Positions 7,995 through 16,230 of a DNA stretch of 64,000 bases are shown piece after piece. Below the pieces are notes generated by a model. The model had not been told where the DNA came from, ran no database searches, and saw nothing but the letters and a program-made list of their open reading frames with translations. The translations under genes and the position numbers were made by a program. How positions within the stretch are numbered: the first letter of the stretch is position 1; every line of letters begins with the position of its first letter. The stretch comes from Cellulomonas marina (GTDB lineage: Bacteria > Actinomycetota > Actinomycetes > Actinomycetales > Cellulomonadaceae): assembly GCF_900111925.1 (NCBI RefSeq), contig NZ_FOKA01000001.1:124001-188000 (forward strand). The letters run 5' to 3'.

Positions 7995-9395
7995 ATGCTC
8001 ACACGGCTGGAAGTCGACGGTTTCAAAAATTTGCTCGACTTCGCCGTCGAGTTCGGACCGTTTACCTGCATTGCGGGGCCGAATGCCATAGGAAAATCGA
8101 ACGTCTTCGACGCTATTCAATTCCTCTCCCTCCTTGCCGATAAGAGTTTTGTCGAGGCGGCTGCGGAGCTTCGTACGCCCGGAACGCCGGCTGCGGACCT
8201 CAGCAGTCTGTTCTGGGCGGGCGCGTACGACGGGGCGCGGATGCGCTTCGCCGCGGAATTCATCGTGGATCAGCGCGTTCAAGACGACTTCGGTCGCGAT
8301 GCCGAACCCACTGCTACGTTCCTGCGGTACGTCCTGGTCCTCGAGTACGTCGCCCCGAGCGAGTCGACGGCGAGCGGCGAACGCATACGCCTCATCGAGG
8401 AGGAGTTAACGTACATCACGCAGAGGGACGCACCGCAACGTCTACGCTGGGACAACAGCAAGGCGGCGTTCCGCGATCGCGTGCTAATGAACCGCCGGAG
8501 GGGCCCTGCCTATATCTCCACCACGGTCGGCGAGGACGGTACCGTCATCATCAACGTCCATCAGGACGGCGGCAGCAGGGGGCAGACGAGGAAGTCTGCT
8601 GCCAATAGAGCGCCTCGAACTGTCGTCAGCACGACAGCGACCAGTGACGATCCCACGGTGCTGGCCGCCCGTCGCGAGATGCAGAACTGGCGAATCCTCG
8701 CACTCGAGCCGTCCGCACTGCGTCGCCCGGACGGGCTGACCGAGCCGGACGTCGTTACCGAGACAGGCATGCACATGCCCGCAGCGCTCAGGCGCATCAT
8801 CGCCACCCAAGGCTCCGATGCTCTGGCAGCTGTCACCGCTACGGCGGCCGCCCTGACGGACGTCCGCTCTGTGGCCGTCGATGTCGACCCGCAACGACAG
8901 ACCTTAACGCTTCGCGCGTCCGTTCGATCGGGACCGCATCTTCCCGCGCGAAACCTGTCGGACGGCACATTGCGGTTCCTGGCTCTCTCCATCATCGCTA
9001 ATGATCCTGATTATACGGGTCTGGTCTGCATGGAGGAGCCCGAGAACGGTATCCACCCGGCGCGGGTCGAAGTCATGGCGGATCTCGTCAGGAACATCGC
9101 AGTCGACCCTTCCGAGTCGCCGGGCCGGGACAATCCAATGCGCCAGGTGATCGTCAATACGCACTCACCGCGATTCGTAAGGGCCCAGCGCGCCGCGGAC
9201 CTCCTTTTCGCGGAGCATGCCACGGTGATTCGGGATGGACGGCAAGCTTCGACGATGCGGCTGCTACCGCTCAAAGGGACGTGGCGGGACACGGGCATGC
9301 GCGCCGTGCTCACGCAGCGAGATATTCAGGTCTTTCTCGAGACAAGCGACGACACGCAGCTCGTCCTCGATCTCCTCCCGCAGAAGGCCGGATGA
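7995..9395 (+). CDS. OLD/ABC-like AAA family ATPase, first gene of a probable two-gene defence operon
   Basis: A 466-residue ATPase that begins directly with the ABC/SMC-like N-terminus. Walker A is GPNAIGKS (residues 28-35, Lys34), the signature is NLSDGT (about 320-325), Walker B is MEEPENGIHP with Glu347/Glu348, and the switch motif is NTHSP with His390. This is the AAA_21/OLD type of nucleotide-binding domain without its own TOPRIM domain. GGAGG sits 4 bases before the ATG at 7995; an open frame further upstream has no such support. The gene carries two TTA codons (8406 and 8904), ATA codons and A/T-rich stretches unlike all neighbours, so recent transfer is likely. It overlaps the TOPRIM-like gene by ATGA. 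Defence role is inferred. Confidence 0.9.
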   Translation: MLTRLEVDGFKNLLDFAVEFGPFTCIAGPNAIGKSNVFDAIQFLSLLADKSFVEAAAELRTPGTPAADLSSLFWAGAYDGARMRFAAEFIVDQRVQDDFGRDAEPTATFLRYVLVLEYVAPSESTASGERIRLIEEELTYITQRDAPQRLRWDNSKAAFRDRVLMNRRRGPAYISTTVGEDGTVIINVHQDGGSRGQTRKSAANRAPRTVVSTTATSDDPTVLAARREMQNWRILALEPSALRRPDGLTEPDVVTETGMHMPAALRRIIATQGSDALAAVTATAAALTDVRSVAVDVDPQRQTLTLRASVRSGPHLPARNLSDGTLRFLALSIIANDPDYTGLVCMEEPENGIHPARVEVMADLVRNIAVDPSESPGRDNPMRQVIVNTHSPRFVRAQRAADLLFAEHATVIRDGRQASTMRLLPLKGTWRDTGMRAVLTQRDIQVFLETSDDTQLVLDLLPQKAG

Positions 9396-10018
9396 GTCGG
9401 GCGATCACCTTTTTCCTGCTGTGCGAAGGCACCTCGGACGAAGCGCTTGTGGGTCATATCGAGACGCTCGTCGTCAGGCAGGGCGTGGCGGAGGTCATCG
9501 GAATCTCCCGCTCAGGTGGCGGCTCTGTGCAGGATAAGGTCCAGGCTCTGGTCGACGAAGGTGCGACGTTCGACTTCGTCGCAGTGCACCGGGATGCCGA
9601 TTCTCGTGACGGGTCGACACGGCGGGCAGAGGTGCACCGAGCGCTCGAGTCGGTCGGGGTGGCCGGTTGCCCGGTCGTGCCGGTGCAGATGACGGAGGCG
9701 TGGTTCATCGTCGATGAACGGGCCATCCGAGCCGCGGTTGGGAGGCCGTCAGGCAGAGAGGCGCTCGATCTCCCACCGCTTCGAAGCGTCGAGACCACAC
9801 ACGATCCGAAGGCTGTGCTGAGGAACGCCCTGATCGCGGCTTCCGGAACCACCGGGCGGCGTCGCAAGCGAGCAGAGCAGGAGTGGAGCAATCGGCGGCG
9901 GATCCTCCTAGAGCGACTTGATGTCGATGGTCCGGTTCAGCAGTTGCCCTCGTGGCAGCGCCTCGTCAGCGATATCGAGCGGGTGGTGGCCGAGATCCGG
10001 CAGCCAGGGTCGCCGTGA
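9392..10018 (+). CDS. TOPRIM-like protein (DUF4276-type), partner of the upstream ATPase
   Basis: A 208-residue protein starting at the ATG inside the ATPase stop (ATGA, 4-base overlap), so the two are translationally coupled. The start has the TOPRIM pattern: hydrophobic strand then CEGTSDE with Glu12. This is followed by the acidic pair HRDAD (Asp68, Asp70), which together would bind the metal ion for nucleic-acid cleavage. It resembles DUF4276-type proteins. A basic segment (GRRRKRAEQE) lies near residues 160-170. ATPase plus separate TOPRIM nuclease is the arrangement of PARIS (AriA/AriB) and AbiL. By analogy this is a likely abortive-infection effector; neither activity nor exact family is proven here. 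Confidence 0.85.
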   Translation: MSRAITFFLLCEGTSDEALVGHIETLVVRQGVAEVIGISRSGGGSVQDKVQALVDEGATFDFVAVHRDADSRDGSTRRAEVHRALESVGVAGCPVVPVQMTEAWFIVDERAIRAAVGRPSGREALDLPPLRSVETTHDPKAVLRNALIAASGTTGRRRKRAEQEWSNRRRILLERLDVDGPVQQLPSWQRLVSDIERVVAEIRQPGSP

Positions 10019-10054
10019 TCGATGCACCGAACGGCACGTGGGAAGCGATGCCTA

Positions 10055-11050
10055 TCAACGGGCGGCGACCGCCCGGACGTCCGCGACCGTCACCGTGCCG
10101 GGGGCCTCCCCGCGGGCGAAGGACGCGCCGACCACGCGTTGCAGGGCGGCGTTGAGGGGCGTCGGCACCTCGTGCAGGCGGCCGAGCAGCACGATCTCGC
10201 CGTTGAGGTAGTCGGTCTCGACGCTGCTCGCGCCGCGGGCGACCGACTGGAACGTCGACGCCCGGCCGGGCTCCCACCCCTCCGTCGGCTGGATGCGGAT
10301 GCGTCCGACGGCCTCGTCGCGCTCCGCGCCGTCGGCCGGCTCCAGCCCCGCCTCCTCGAGCACCGTGCGCGCCTCCGCCGTGAGCTCCCTCGACAGGGCC
10401 TTGCGCTCCTCGTCGCTGCCGCCGAGCAGCTCGACAGCGTTGTTGACGTTGCCCAGGAGCTTGAGGGCCTTCCACGGCAGGACGTCGTCGGTGCTGTGCG
10501 CGGCGATGCCGGCCCGCTGCAGGTCGGCGACGAGGGCGTCGACGCGAGCGTCCGTGCCGTCGGGGGCGAGGCCGATGCTGAGGACCGCGGCGGGGTCTGC
10601 CGCGGCGACCGCGACCGCGCCGGGCTCCAGGGACTGGGCGGGCACGAGGATCGACGCCGACAGCACCGTGGCGAAGCGGCGCAGCGCCTGCGCCTCGGTG
10701 GCCAGGCCGTTCTGCAGGACGAGGACCGGCAGGTCGGCGGCGAGGGCATGCGGGTCGGCCGGGTCGTGCACGGGCTGCCAGGCCCACTCCCCGAGGGCGT
10801 CGTCGGCCTGCTGCGCCTTGACGGTGAGGACGAGCACGTCGTCGGGTGCCAGGCGCGTGCCCGCACGGTCCGCGACGGGGACGGCGACCGCGCGCGTGCC
10901 GGTGGGGTCGGTGTAGCGCACTCCGTCCCGGGCGACGACGTCCAGGGATGCCCCGCGCGCGACGAGCGCGACCGGGATCTCGGCGAGGTGCAGGCGGGCG
11001 GCGAGCGCGAGGCCGACGGCCCCCGCCCCGATCACGACGTAACGGGTCAC
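10055..11050 (-). CDS. Ketopantoate reductase family protein (PanE/ApbA)
   Basis: A 331-residue NAD(P)H-dependent reductase. The N-terminal GAGAVG dinucleotide motif, the VKAQQ segment (family lysine) and the helical C-terminal domain with LGNVNNAVELL-type sequence place it with 2-dehydropantoate 2-reductases. Those convert ketopantoate to pantoate for coenzyme A synthesis. Many genomes hold several paralogues, and no other pan gene is adjacent, so the true substrate may differ. GTG start at 11050. It lies tail-to-tail with the TOPRIM-like gene (36 bases apart). Together with the oxidoreductase at 6801-7853 it brackets the foreign-looking operon. Confidence 0.85.
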   Translation of the reverse strand: MTRYVVIGAGAVGLALAARLHLAEIPVALVARGASLDVVARDGVRYTDPTGTRAVAVPVADRAGTRLAPDDVLVLTVKAQQADDALGEWAWQPVHDPADPHALAADLPVLVLQNGLATEAQALRRFATVLSASILVPAQSLEPGAVAVAAADPAAVLSIGLAPDGTDARVDALVADLQRAGIAAHSTDDVLPWKALKLLGNVNNAVELLGGSDEERKALSRELTAEARTVLEEAGLEPADGAERDEAVGRIRIQPTEGWEPGRASTFQSVARGASSVETDYLNGEIVLLGRLHEVPTPLNAALQRVVGASFARGEAPGTVTVADVRAVAAR

Positions 11051-11196
11051 GCCCGCAGCCTAGGCAGGTCCGGCGGCGGCGAGCCGTCCCCAGCCCCGGT
11101 CCGCGGGTGCCCGTCCCGGGGGCGGGCCCCCGGTTCGGGCCGGGAGCTGCGGCTGCGTAGCGTCCTGCCCCTGTCACGACGAGGGAGGCGGAACAG

Positions 11197-11799
11197 GTGG
11201 AGCTGGACAGGGCACGGAGGCTGGCGCAGGAGCTGATGCGCGCGCACGGGCTGGTCGGGTGGACGTTCGCCTTCGACCGCGCGTCGACACGGGCGGGCAT
11301 GTGCCGGTTCACCGACCGGCGGATCAGCCTCAGCCGGCCGGTGACGCTGCAGCTCGACGAGGCGCACGTGCGGGACACGGTCCTGCACGAGATCGCGCAC
11401 GCGCTGGTCGGGCCGCGGCACGCGCACGACGCGGTGTGGAAGGCGACCGCGCAGCGCATCGGCGCGACGCCGCGGGCGCGCATGCGCGAGCCGATCCAGG
11501 TGGCGCGGCCGTGGATCGGGCGCTGCCCGGCGGGGCACGAGATGCGCCGGCAGCGGCGGCCGTCGGCGCCGATGTCGTGCACGACGTGCCACCCGGTCTT
11601 CACGGCCGCCGCGCTCTTCGAGTGGCGGCACGCGAGCGGCGTCCCGGCGCGCATGACGTCGCGGTACGAGGCGGCGCTGGCGCGGCTGCGGCGGGAGGCG
11701 TCCACCGCGGGATCGCTGCGCATGCTGCCCGCCGGGCGGTCGGGGCCCGCCGACGGTCCCGCAGTGGCGCGCCGGGCGGGAGGGGCGGGGTGCGCCTGA
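11197..11799 (+). CDS. SprT-like domain zinc metalloprotein
   Basis: A 200-residue SprT-like protein. The metalloprotease helix HEIAH (His64, Glu65, His68) is followed by the HxxxW element (His77) typical of SprT/Spartan folds. A small Cys cluster (RCPAGHE ... SCTTC) could form a zinc ribbon, as in bacterial SprT proteins. Spartan relatives cleave DNA-protein crosslinks, but the bacterial proteins are mostly uncharacterised, so substrate is unknown. GTG start at 11197 preceded by GGGAGG. The last 30 residues are low-complexity. Probably transcribed on its own; the DUF1905 gene follows in the same direction after 76 bases. Confidence 0.85.
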   Translation: MELDRARRLAQELMRAHGLVGWTFAFDRASTRAGMCRFTDRRISLSRPVTLQLDEAHVRDTVLHEIAHALVGPRHAHDAVWKATAQRIGATPRARMREPIQVARPWIGRCPAGHEMRRQRRPSAPMSCTTCHPVFTAAALFEWRHASGVPARMTSRYEAALARLRREASTAGSLRMLPAGRSGPADGPAVARRAGGAGCA

Positions 11800-11875
11800 G
11801 GGGTGGTGGGACGAGGGGTGAGCCCCGACGGCGCCGGCCGTGGTGCCGCGGAGGGGCCCCTCGTACGGTGGGGGC

Positions 11876-12163
11876 GTGGAGCTCGAGGTCGCCGGCGAGG
11901 TCGTTCACTGGCGCGGGCCGGCGCCGTACCACTTCCTCGTCGTGCCCGAGCCGCAGTGCGCGGCGCTGCGGGAGGCCGCCGAACGGGTCAGCTACGGCTG
12001 GGGGATGGTGCCGGTCACCGGCGTGCTCGGCGCGACGCGGTTCACGACGTCGCTGTGGCCACGTGCCGGTGGGTACGTGGTCCCGCTCAAGGACGCCGTG
12101 CGGCGGGCCGAGGGGGTGGAGCTCGGCGACGAGGTCGTCGTGCGGCTGCTCGTCGACGACTGA
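11876..12163 (+). CDS. DUF1905 domain-containing protein
   Basis: A 95-residue DUF1905 protein, nearly all of it the domain: PYHFLVVPEPQ near the start, GWGMVPV and TRFTTSLWPR in the middle, and GGYVVPLKDAVRRAEG, GDEVVVRLLVDD at the end. The fold is a small beta barrel; no biochemical role is established. The GTG at 11876 with GGTGGGGG just upstream fits the family length. An ATG at 11840 would add 12 residues of unlikely sequence. Confidence 0.8.
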   Translation: MELEVAGEVVHWRGPAPYHFLVVPEPQCAALREAAERVSYGWGMVPVTGVLGATRFTTSLWPRAGGYVVPLKDAVRRAEGVELGDEVVVRLLVDD

Positions 12164-12193
12164 GCGCCGGTTCGTGAGGGCGGGTCCCGGGCG

Positions 12194-12556
12194 TCAGCCC
12201 CAGCAGAGGCAGAACGGGTGGCCGGCCGGGTCGGCGTAGACGACGAAGCCCTCGGGCGCGGACAGGTCGGCGTCCTGCAGCAGCCGGGCGCCCTTGGCGA
12301 GCGCCTCCGCGTGCGCCGCGGTGATGTCCTGCACGTACAGGTCCAGGTGGATCTGCTGCGGCTGGCCGTCGGGCCACTGCGGCGGGACGTGGTCGGGCGC
12401 GAGCTGGAACGCCAGCGTCGTGCGCCCCTCGACGGTGACCTCGTGCCAGTCCTCGTCCTGGCGCGTGACCGTCCCGTCGAGCAGGTCGGCCCAGAACGCG
12501 CTGGAGGAGGCCAGGTCGGCGGTGTCGAAGACGATGGTCTGCCCGGTCAGCTGCAT
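12194..12556 (-). CDS. VOC family protein (glyoxalase/dioxygenase-like)
   Basis: A 120-residue single-domain vicinal-oxygen-chelate protein: TIVFDTADLASSSAFWADLL at the start (first beta-alpha-beta module) and EGFVVYADPAGHPFCLCWG at the end (second module with the usual DPxGHxF). Such proteins are metal-dependent lyases, dioxygenases or drug-binding proteins; nothing here identifies the substrate. The GGAGG touches the ATG at 12556 with no spacer, which is too close for an efficient site, so a weak start or slightly different start is possible. Confidence 0.85.
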   Translation of the reverse strand: MQLTGQTIVFDTADLASSSAFWADLLDGTVTRQDEDWHEVTVEGRTTLAFQLAPDHVPPQWPDGQPQQIHLDLYVQDITAAHAEALAKGARLLQDADLSAPEGFVVYADPAGHPFCLCWG

Positions 12557-12862
12557 CCTCCGAGCCTGGCACCGCTCAGGGGGCGGCGGAAGACCTGCGT
12601 CCGGCGGGGAGTGCGGGAGCATCGCGGCCGGCGGCGGCGGACGTCGTCGTCCGACCCGGAGGTCGGTGCGCGCCCTCGTCGGCGTGCGCCCGGCGGCGCG
12701 AGGCGGTGTTGGGGTCGGGGTAGGGGGGGGTACCCCGACGTGGAGGGGTGGGGTCGGCGGCCACGGTAGGGACATGCCCCGGCGCGGACCGCACCGGGAC
12801 CCGCTCCGATCAGGACCCGTTCCGATCAGCACCCGCTCCCACCACGACCCGAAGGACCTGTC
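12557..12862. other. 306-bp intergenic leader between VOC gene and serine protease
   Basis: No credible gene. It holds a G-rich run with GGGGGGGGTACCCC (around 12723-12736), purine-rich sequence to 12775, and three 16-bp tandem repeats directly ahead of the protease start. It probably carries the divergent promoters of both neighbours, but I see no clear -35/-10 pair. Confidence 0.5.
12797..12844 (+). repeat. 16-bp tandem repeat (three copies) in the protease 5' leader
   Basis: GGACCCGCTCCGATCA, GGACCCGTTCCGATCA and GCACCCGCTCCCACCA follow one another without gaps. The first two differ at one base; the third is diverged. They end 18 bases before the ATG at 12863. Confidence 0.75.
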
Positions 12863-14593
12863 ATGACCGCCATCGCCGGACGCCGCCGCACGCGCCGTCC
12901 TCTCCGGACCATCGGTGCCTCCGTCGCGCTCGCGGCCGGCGCCCTCTCGCTCGCCCCCGCGGCGGTCGCCGCCACCGAGCCGGCGCCCTCCTCGTCGGCC
13001 TCGGCCGGGACGTCGCCCACGGCGGCGCCCGGGGAGGAGACCGTGGAGCAGCTCAACGCGCGGCTCGAGCCGAGCGTCGTGCAGCTCTACATCGAGTGGA
13101 AGGGCTACGTGGCCTTCCCGACGGACGAGGGCTCCGAATGGAGCGACGAGATCACCGTGCCCATGATCTGCACCGGCTTCTTCGTGTCGGACGTCGGCCA
13201 GATCGCCACCGCCGGCCACTGCGTCGACCCCGTCGAGGGCCGCCACGCCCTCATCGACGCCTTCCTCGGCAGCATGGTCGACGAGGGCTGGATGACTCCC
13301 GACGAGGCCGCCGGCTGGATCGGCACCGCCTACGCGAACTGGGCGGTGGAGGGGCTCGACGCGGGCTCCGACCCGCAGCGGATCGTCTACGCGCTGCAGC
13401 CGGAGGCGGTCGACGGCATCGCGATCGAGGACCCGCTCGCCGTGCAGGTCGTCGACTTCCGGGCCTTCGAGGAGGGTGACGTCGCGCTCCTCAAGGCGGA
13501 CGTCACCGGCACGACGCCGCTGCCCGTCGCGGAGGCGGACCCGGCCAGCGGCATGGCGGTCACGTCCATCGGCTTCCCCGGGTCCGTGCAGAGCGTCGTG
13601 GACGCCAGCCGGGTGCGGGCGAGCTTCAAGACCGGCTCCGTCAGCAGCCAGCAGATCAGCGAGCTGGGCGTGCCGCGGACCGAGATCAACGCCGACCTGT
13701 CCGGTGGGATGTCGGGCGGGCCGACCGTCGACGCGCTGGGCAACGTCGTCGGCGTCAACTCCTCGAAGATCAACGGCGACCAGGCCTTCAACTTCATCAC
13801 CGATGCGAGCGACCTGCACGGCTGGCTCACCGCCCACGGGGTGGCACTCGCGCCGCTGGCCGTGCCGGCGCCCGAGCCCACCGCCGAGCCCGTCGTCGCC
13901 CCGCAGCCCGCGGAGCCGACGGAGGACGAGGGCCTCGCGACGTGGGTGCTCGCCGCCGGGGGCTCCGGGCTGCTGGTGCTCGTCGGCGGGATCGTGCTGG
14001 CGGTGGTCCTGGCCGGCCGTCGCCGGCCCGCGTCGGCCGTCGCCCTGCCGGGCGCCGCGACGCTGACCCTGCCGTCGGGACCGTCGGTCGTCGAGCCCAC
14101 GGCGGAGTTCACGCCGCAGCACACGGCGCTCGTCGGAGGCGCACCCGTCCCCGCCGGGGCTGCACCGGCGACCGCGCCGGCGACCGCGTACGCCACCCCG
14201 CCGGCGCCCGCGTTCGCGGGTGCCCCGGCGCCGGCCCCGTACGTCGCCGGCGGGATGGCGCCGGTCGACGAGGGCGGCGGGTCGGCGGAGCTGGCTCCCG
14301 AGGCGCCCGGTGCCGGACGGTCGGACGTCCGACCGGTCGGTGCGACGGCCGTGCTCGCGCCCGTGCCGCCCGCGCCGAGCCATGGCACGGGGTGGGTGTC
14401 GGAGCCGACCGCACAGTCCCGCGGCACGGGCTGGGTGTCGGAGCCGGCCGCGCAGGTCGGGGGCGTGCCGCCGGCGGCGCCGCGGACGACGGGCTTCGTC
14501 CCGGCGCCAGCGGCCGGGGCCACCTGCTCCGCCTGCGGTGCGGGCACCACGAGCGGTCAGCGCTTCTGCAGCTCGTGCGGCGGAGCTCTCTGA
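12863..14593 (+). CDS. Secreted trypsin-like serine protease with membrane anchor and C-terminal zinc ribbon
   Basis: A 576-residue protein in five parts. A signal peptide (residues 1-36, AVAA end) precedes a trypsin-like domain with His119 (TAGHCVD), Asp206 (EGDVALLK) and Ser284 (GGMSGGP). A Pro/Glu linker leads to a transmembrane helix at about 360-384. A long Ala/Pro-rich cytoplasmic region and a zinc ribbon at the extreme C-terminus (CSACG...CSSCG) complete it. The protease would work outside the membrane while the zinc ribbon sits in the cytoplasm, suggesting signalling across the membrane, though substrate and partner are unknown. A nine-residue unit GTGWVSEP is repeated twice near residues 511 and 525. 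The perfect hairpin at 14640-14676 ends the transcript. Confidence 0.88.
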   Translation: MTAIAGRRRTRRPLRTIGASVALAAGALSLAPAAVAATEPAPSSSASAGTSPTAAPGEETVEQLNARLEPSVVQLYIEWKGYVAFPTDEGSEWSDEITVPMICTGFFVSDVGQIATAGHCVDPVEGRHALIDAFLGSMVDEGWMTPDEAAGWIGTAYANWAVEGLDAGSDPQRIVYALQPEAVDGIAIEDPLAVQVVDFRAFEEGDVALLKADVTGTTPLPVAEADPASGMAVTSIGFPGSVQSVVDASRVRASFKTGSVSSQQISELGVPRTEINADLSGGMSGGPTVDALGNVVGVNSSKINGDQAFNFITDASDLHGWLTAHGVALAPLAVPAPEPTAEPVVAPQPAEPTEDEGLATWVLAAGGSGLLVLVGGIVLAVVLAGRRRPASAVALPGAATLTLPSGPSVVEPTAEFTPQHTALVGGAPVPAGAAPATAPATAYATPPAPAFAGAPAPAPYVAGGMAPVDEGGGSAELAPEAPGAGRSDVRPVGATAVLAPVPPAPSHGTGWVSEPTAQSRGTGWVSEPAAQVGGVPPAAPRTTGFVPAPAAGATCSACGAGTTSGQRFCSSCGGAL

Positions 14594-14639
14594 GAGCGGG
14601 GCGCACCCCGGCGCACCACCGATGAGGACGACCCGACCA

Positions 14640-14676
14640 CGGACCCGTCCGGCGCACCCCGCGCCGGACGGGTCCG
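14640..14676 (+). terminator. Strong hairpin after the zinc-ribbon protease
   Basis: A perfect 16-bp stem (CGGACCCGTCCGGCGC / GCGCCGGACGGGTCCG) with a 5-base loop ACCCC, followed by TTCGT. It begins 46 bases after the stop codon. Confidence 0.85.
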
Positions 14677-14852
14677 TTCGTGTCGTCGCGCGCAGGGGGG
14701 AGTCGCCACAGCACCGTCGGCGCGGCTGCCGGACGGGTGCCCGGAGGGATGGGCGGACCCGGGAGGACGCAGGGGAGGGTGACCGCGGTCCTGGACACCA
14801 CGGGCGGCGGCGGTGAGGATGACCGGGCCGCGGATGCCGGACCGGGCGAGGG

Positions 14853-16184
14853 GTGGACGAGGTGCGTCGAGCGGTGGGGTCGGCGGTCGTGCCGACACGG
14901 CACGTGCACCGGCACCGGCACGGGTCCGGGAACCGGCACAGGGCAGCGGGGGCGGTCGGCCTCGTCGCGGTGCTCGTCGCGGTGCTCGTCGCGGTGCTCG
15001 TCGCCGTGCTCGCAGGGTGCTCGCCCGACGCGCTCGGCGAGGGCGGGTCCGGCAGCGGTACCGGCGGCGGTGCGACAGGGCCTGGCTCGACGTCGTCCGC
15101 CGTCCCCAGCAGGTCGCCGGGCTCGTCGCAGGAGCCGGGCGAGGACGGCGGCGGCATCAGCGCTGCGGCGTTCGAGGCCGCCCTGCGGCGGCGGCTCGAG
15201 CCGCCGGCGGTGCCGTCGTTCACCGTGCCGACCGACCTCCTGACCTCCGCCGGCGCGCGGGAGGCCGCGGCGGCGCTGGACCTGCCGGCCGGGCTGTACG
15301 AGGGCATCGCGGTGCTGGACGCCCGCTGCTCGGCGCCGGGCGAGGCGGCGGCTGCCGACTCCGGGACCGCCGTACCAGGGCGCGCCGCGCACCACGAGGC
15401 CGACGGCGTGAGCGTGTCCGTCGCCGGGGACGGCACGGGCGTGTACGACACCGCCGACCTGCACGTGGCGGTGCTGCCCGACGGCGCCGGCGTGTACGAC
15501 GACGGGGCCCTGCGCGTGTCGGTCGGTGCCGACGGGTCGGGCACCTGGTCCGACGGCGAGCGCCGCACCAGCGTGCGCGCGGACGGCTCGGGGTCGGCCG
15601 AGGGGCCTGGCTGGCGCTTCTGGGTCGGGCCGGACGGGTCGGGCGGGTACGAGGACGACGACGTGCGGGTGTCCCGCGCGGCCGACGGGGAGCTGTTCAC
15701 CGAGGGGGACCCGGCGCTCGTCGCCGCGGTCGAGGCGGTGCTCGCCGACGGGCTGCCGCCGTTCGCCCCCGTCCCGCGGATCGCGGACGTCGAGCCGGTC
15801 GGCGAGGTGTGCGGCACCGTCATCCGCCTCGACGCGAACGTGCTGTTCGACTTCGGCAGCGCCGAGGTGCGTCCCGAGGCGAACGAGCAGCTCGGCCGGG
15901 TCGCGGCGCTGCTCGTCGCACTTGGCTCGCCAGCGGCGCGGGTGGAGGGGCACACGGACGGCATCGGGGACGCCGACGACAACCAGGCGCTGTCGGAGCG
16001 CCGGGCGACCGCGGTGCGCGACGCGTTGCTCGGCAGCGGGGTCGCCGGCGGGTCGCTGGAGGCGGTGGGGTGGGGCGAGACCCGCCCGCTCGGGCCCGAG
16101 ACGAGTCCCGACGGGGCCGACGACCCCGCTGCCCGCCAGCTCCACCGCCGCGTCGAGCTCGTCCTGCTGGACGGCCAGGGCTGA
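14853..16184 (+). CDS. OmpA-domain lipoprotein
   Basis: A 443-residue protein with a lipoprotein signal (basic His/Arg-rich start, Val-Ala-Val-Leu repeats, lipobox LAGC). A Gly/Ser linker and a middle region of beta repeats with recurring GxGxYxD units precede a C-terminal OmpA/MotB peptidoglycan-binding domain (LFDFGSAEVRPEA, GHTDGIGDADDN, LSERRATAV, RRVEL). It would be anchored in the membrane and hold the cell wall non-covalently. The GTG at 14853 is chosen; a GTG three codons later is equally possible. The middle repeats (DGSGTW, DGSGSA, DGSGGY) look like a short beta-solenoid. No neighbour points to a specific process. Confidence 0.85.
   Translation: MDEVRRAVGSAVVPTRHVHRHRHGSGNRHRAAGAVGLVAVLVAVLVAVLVAVLAGCSPDALGEGGSGSGTGGGATGPGSTSSAVPSRSPGSSQEPGEDGGGISAAAFEAALRRRLEPPAVPSFTVPTDLLTSAGAREAAAALDLPAGLYEGIAVLDARCSAPGEAAAADSGTAVPGRAAHHEADGVSVSVAGDGTGVYDTADLHVAVLPDGAGVYDDGALRVSVGADGSGTWSDGERRTSVRADGSGSAEGPGWRFWVGPDGSGGYEDDDVRVSRAADGELFTEGDPALVAAVEAVLADGLPPFAPVPRIADVEPVGEVCGTVIRLDANVLFDFGSAEVRPEANEQLGRVAALLVALGSPAARVEGHTDGIGDADDNQALSERRATAVRDALLGSGVAGGSLEAVGWGETRPLGPETSPDGADDPAARQLHRRVELVLLDGQG
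14961..15008 (+). repeat. 12-bp tandem repeat in the signal peptide of the OmpA-domain lipoprotein
   Basis: Four copies of CTCGTCGCGGTG (the last with one change) encode Leu-Val-Ala-Val repeats forming the hydrophobic core of the signal peptide. Slippage would alter signal-peptide length in four-residue steps. Confidence 0.9.
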
Positions 16185-16230
16185 CGCGCAGGGGAGCGTC
16201 CGGCTGCTCCGACCAGTGGACGACGAGGCG

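Noticed and set aside
7860..10054. Attachment-site repeats flanking the ATPase/TOPRIM operon
   Set aside because: I compared both edges by eye and saw no direct or inverted repeats, no tRNA and no integrase or transposase.
12194..15982. A 1262-codon minus-strand frame
   Set aside because: Only its last 120 codons (VOC protein) are conserved; the rest is antisense to the protease and OmpA-domain genes.
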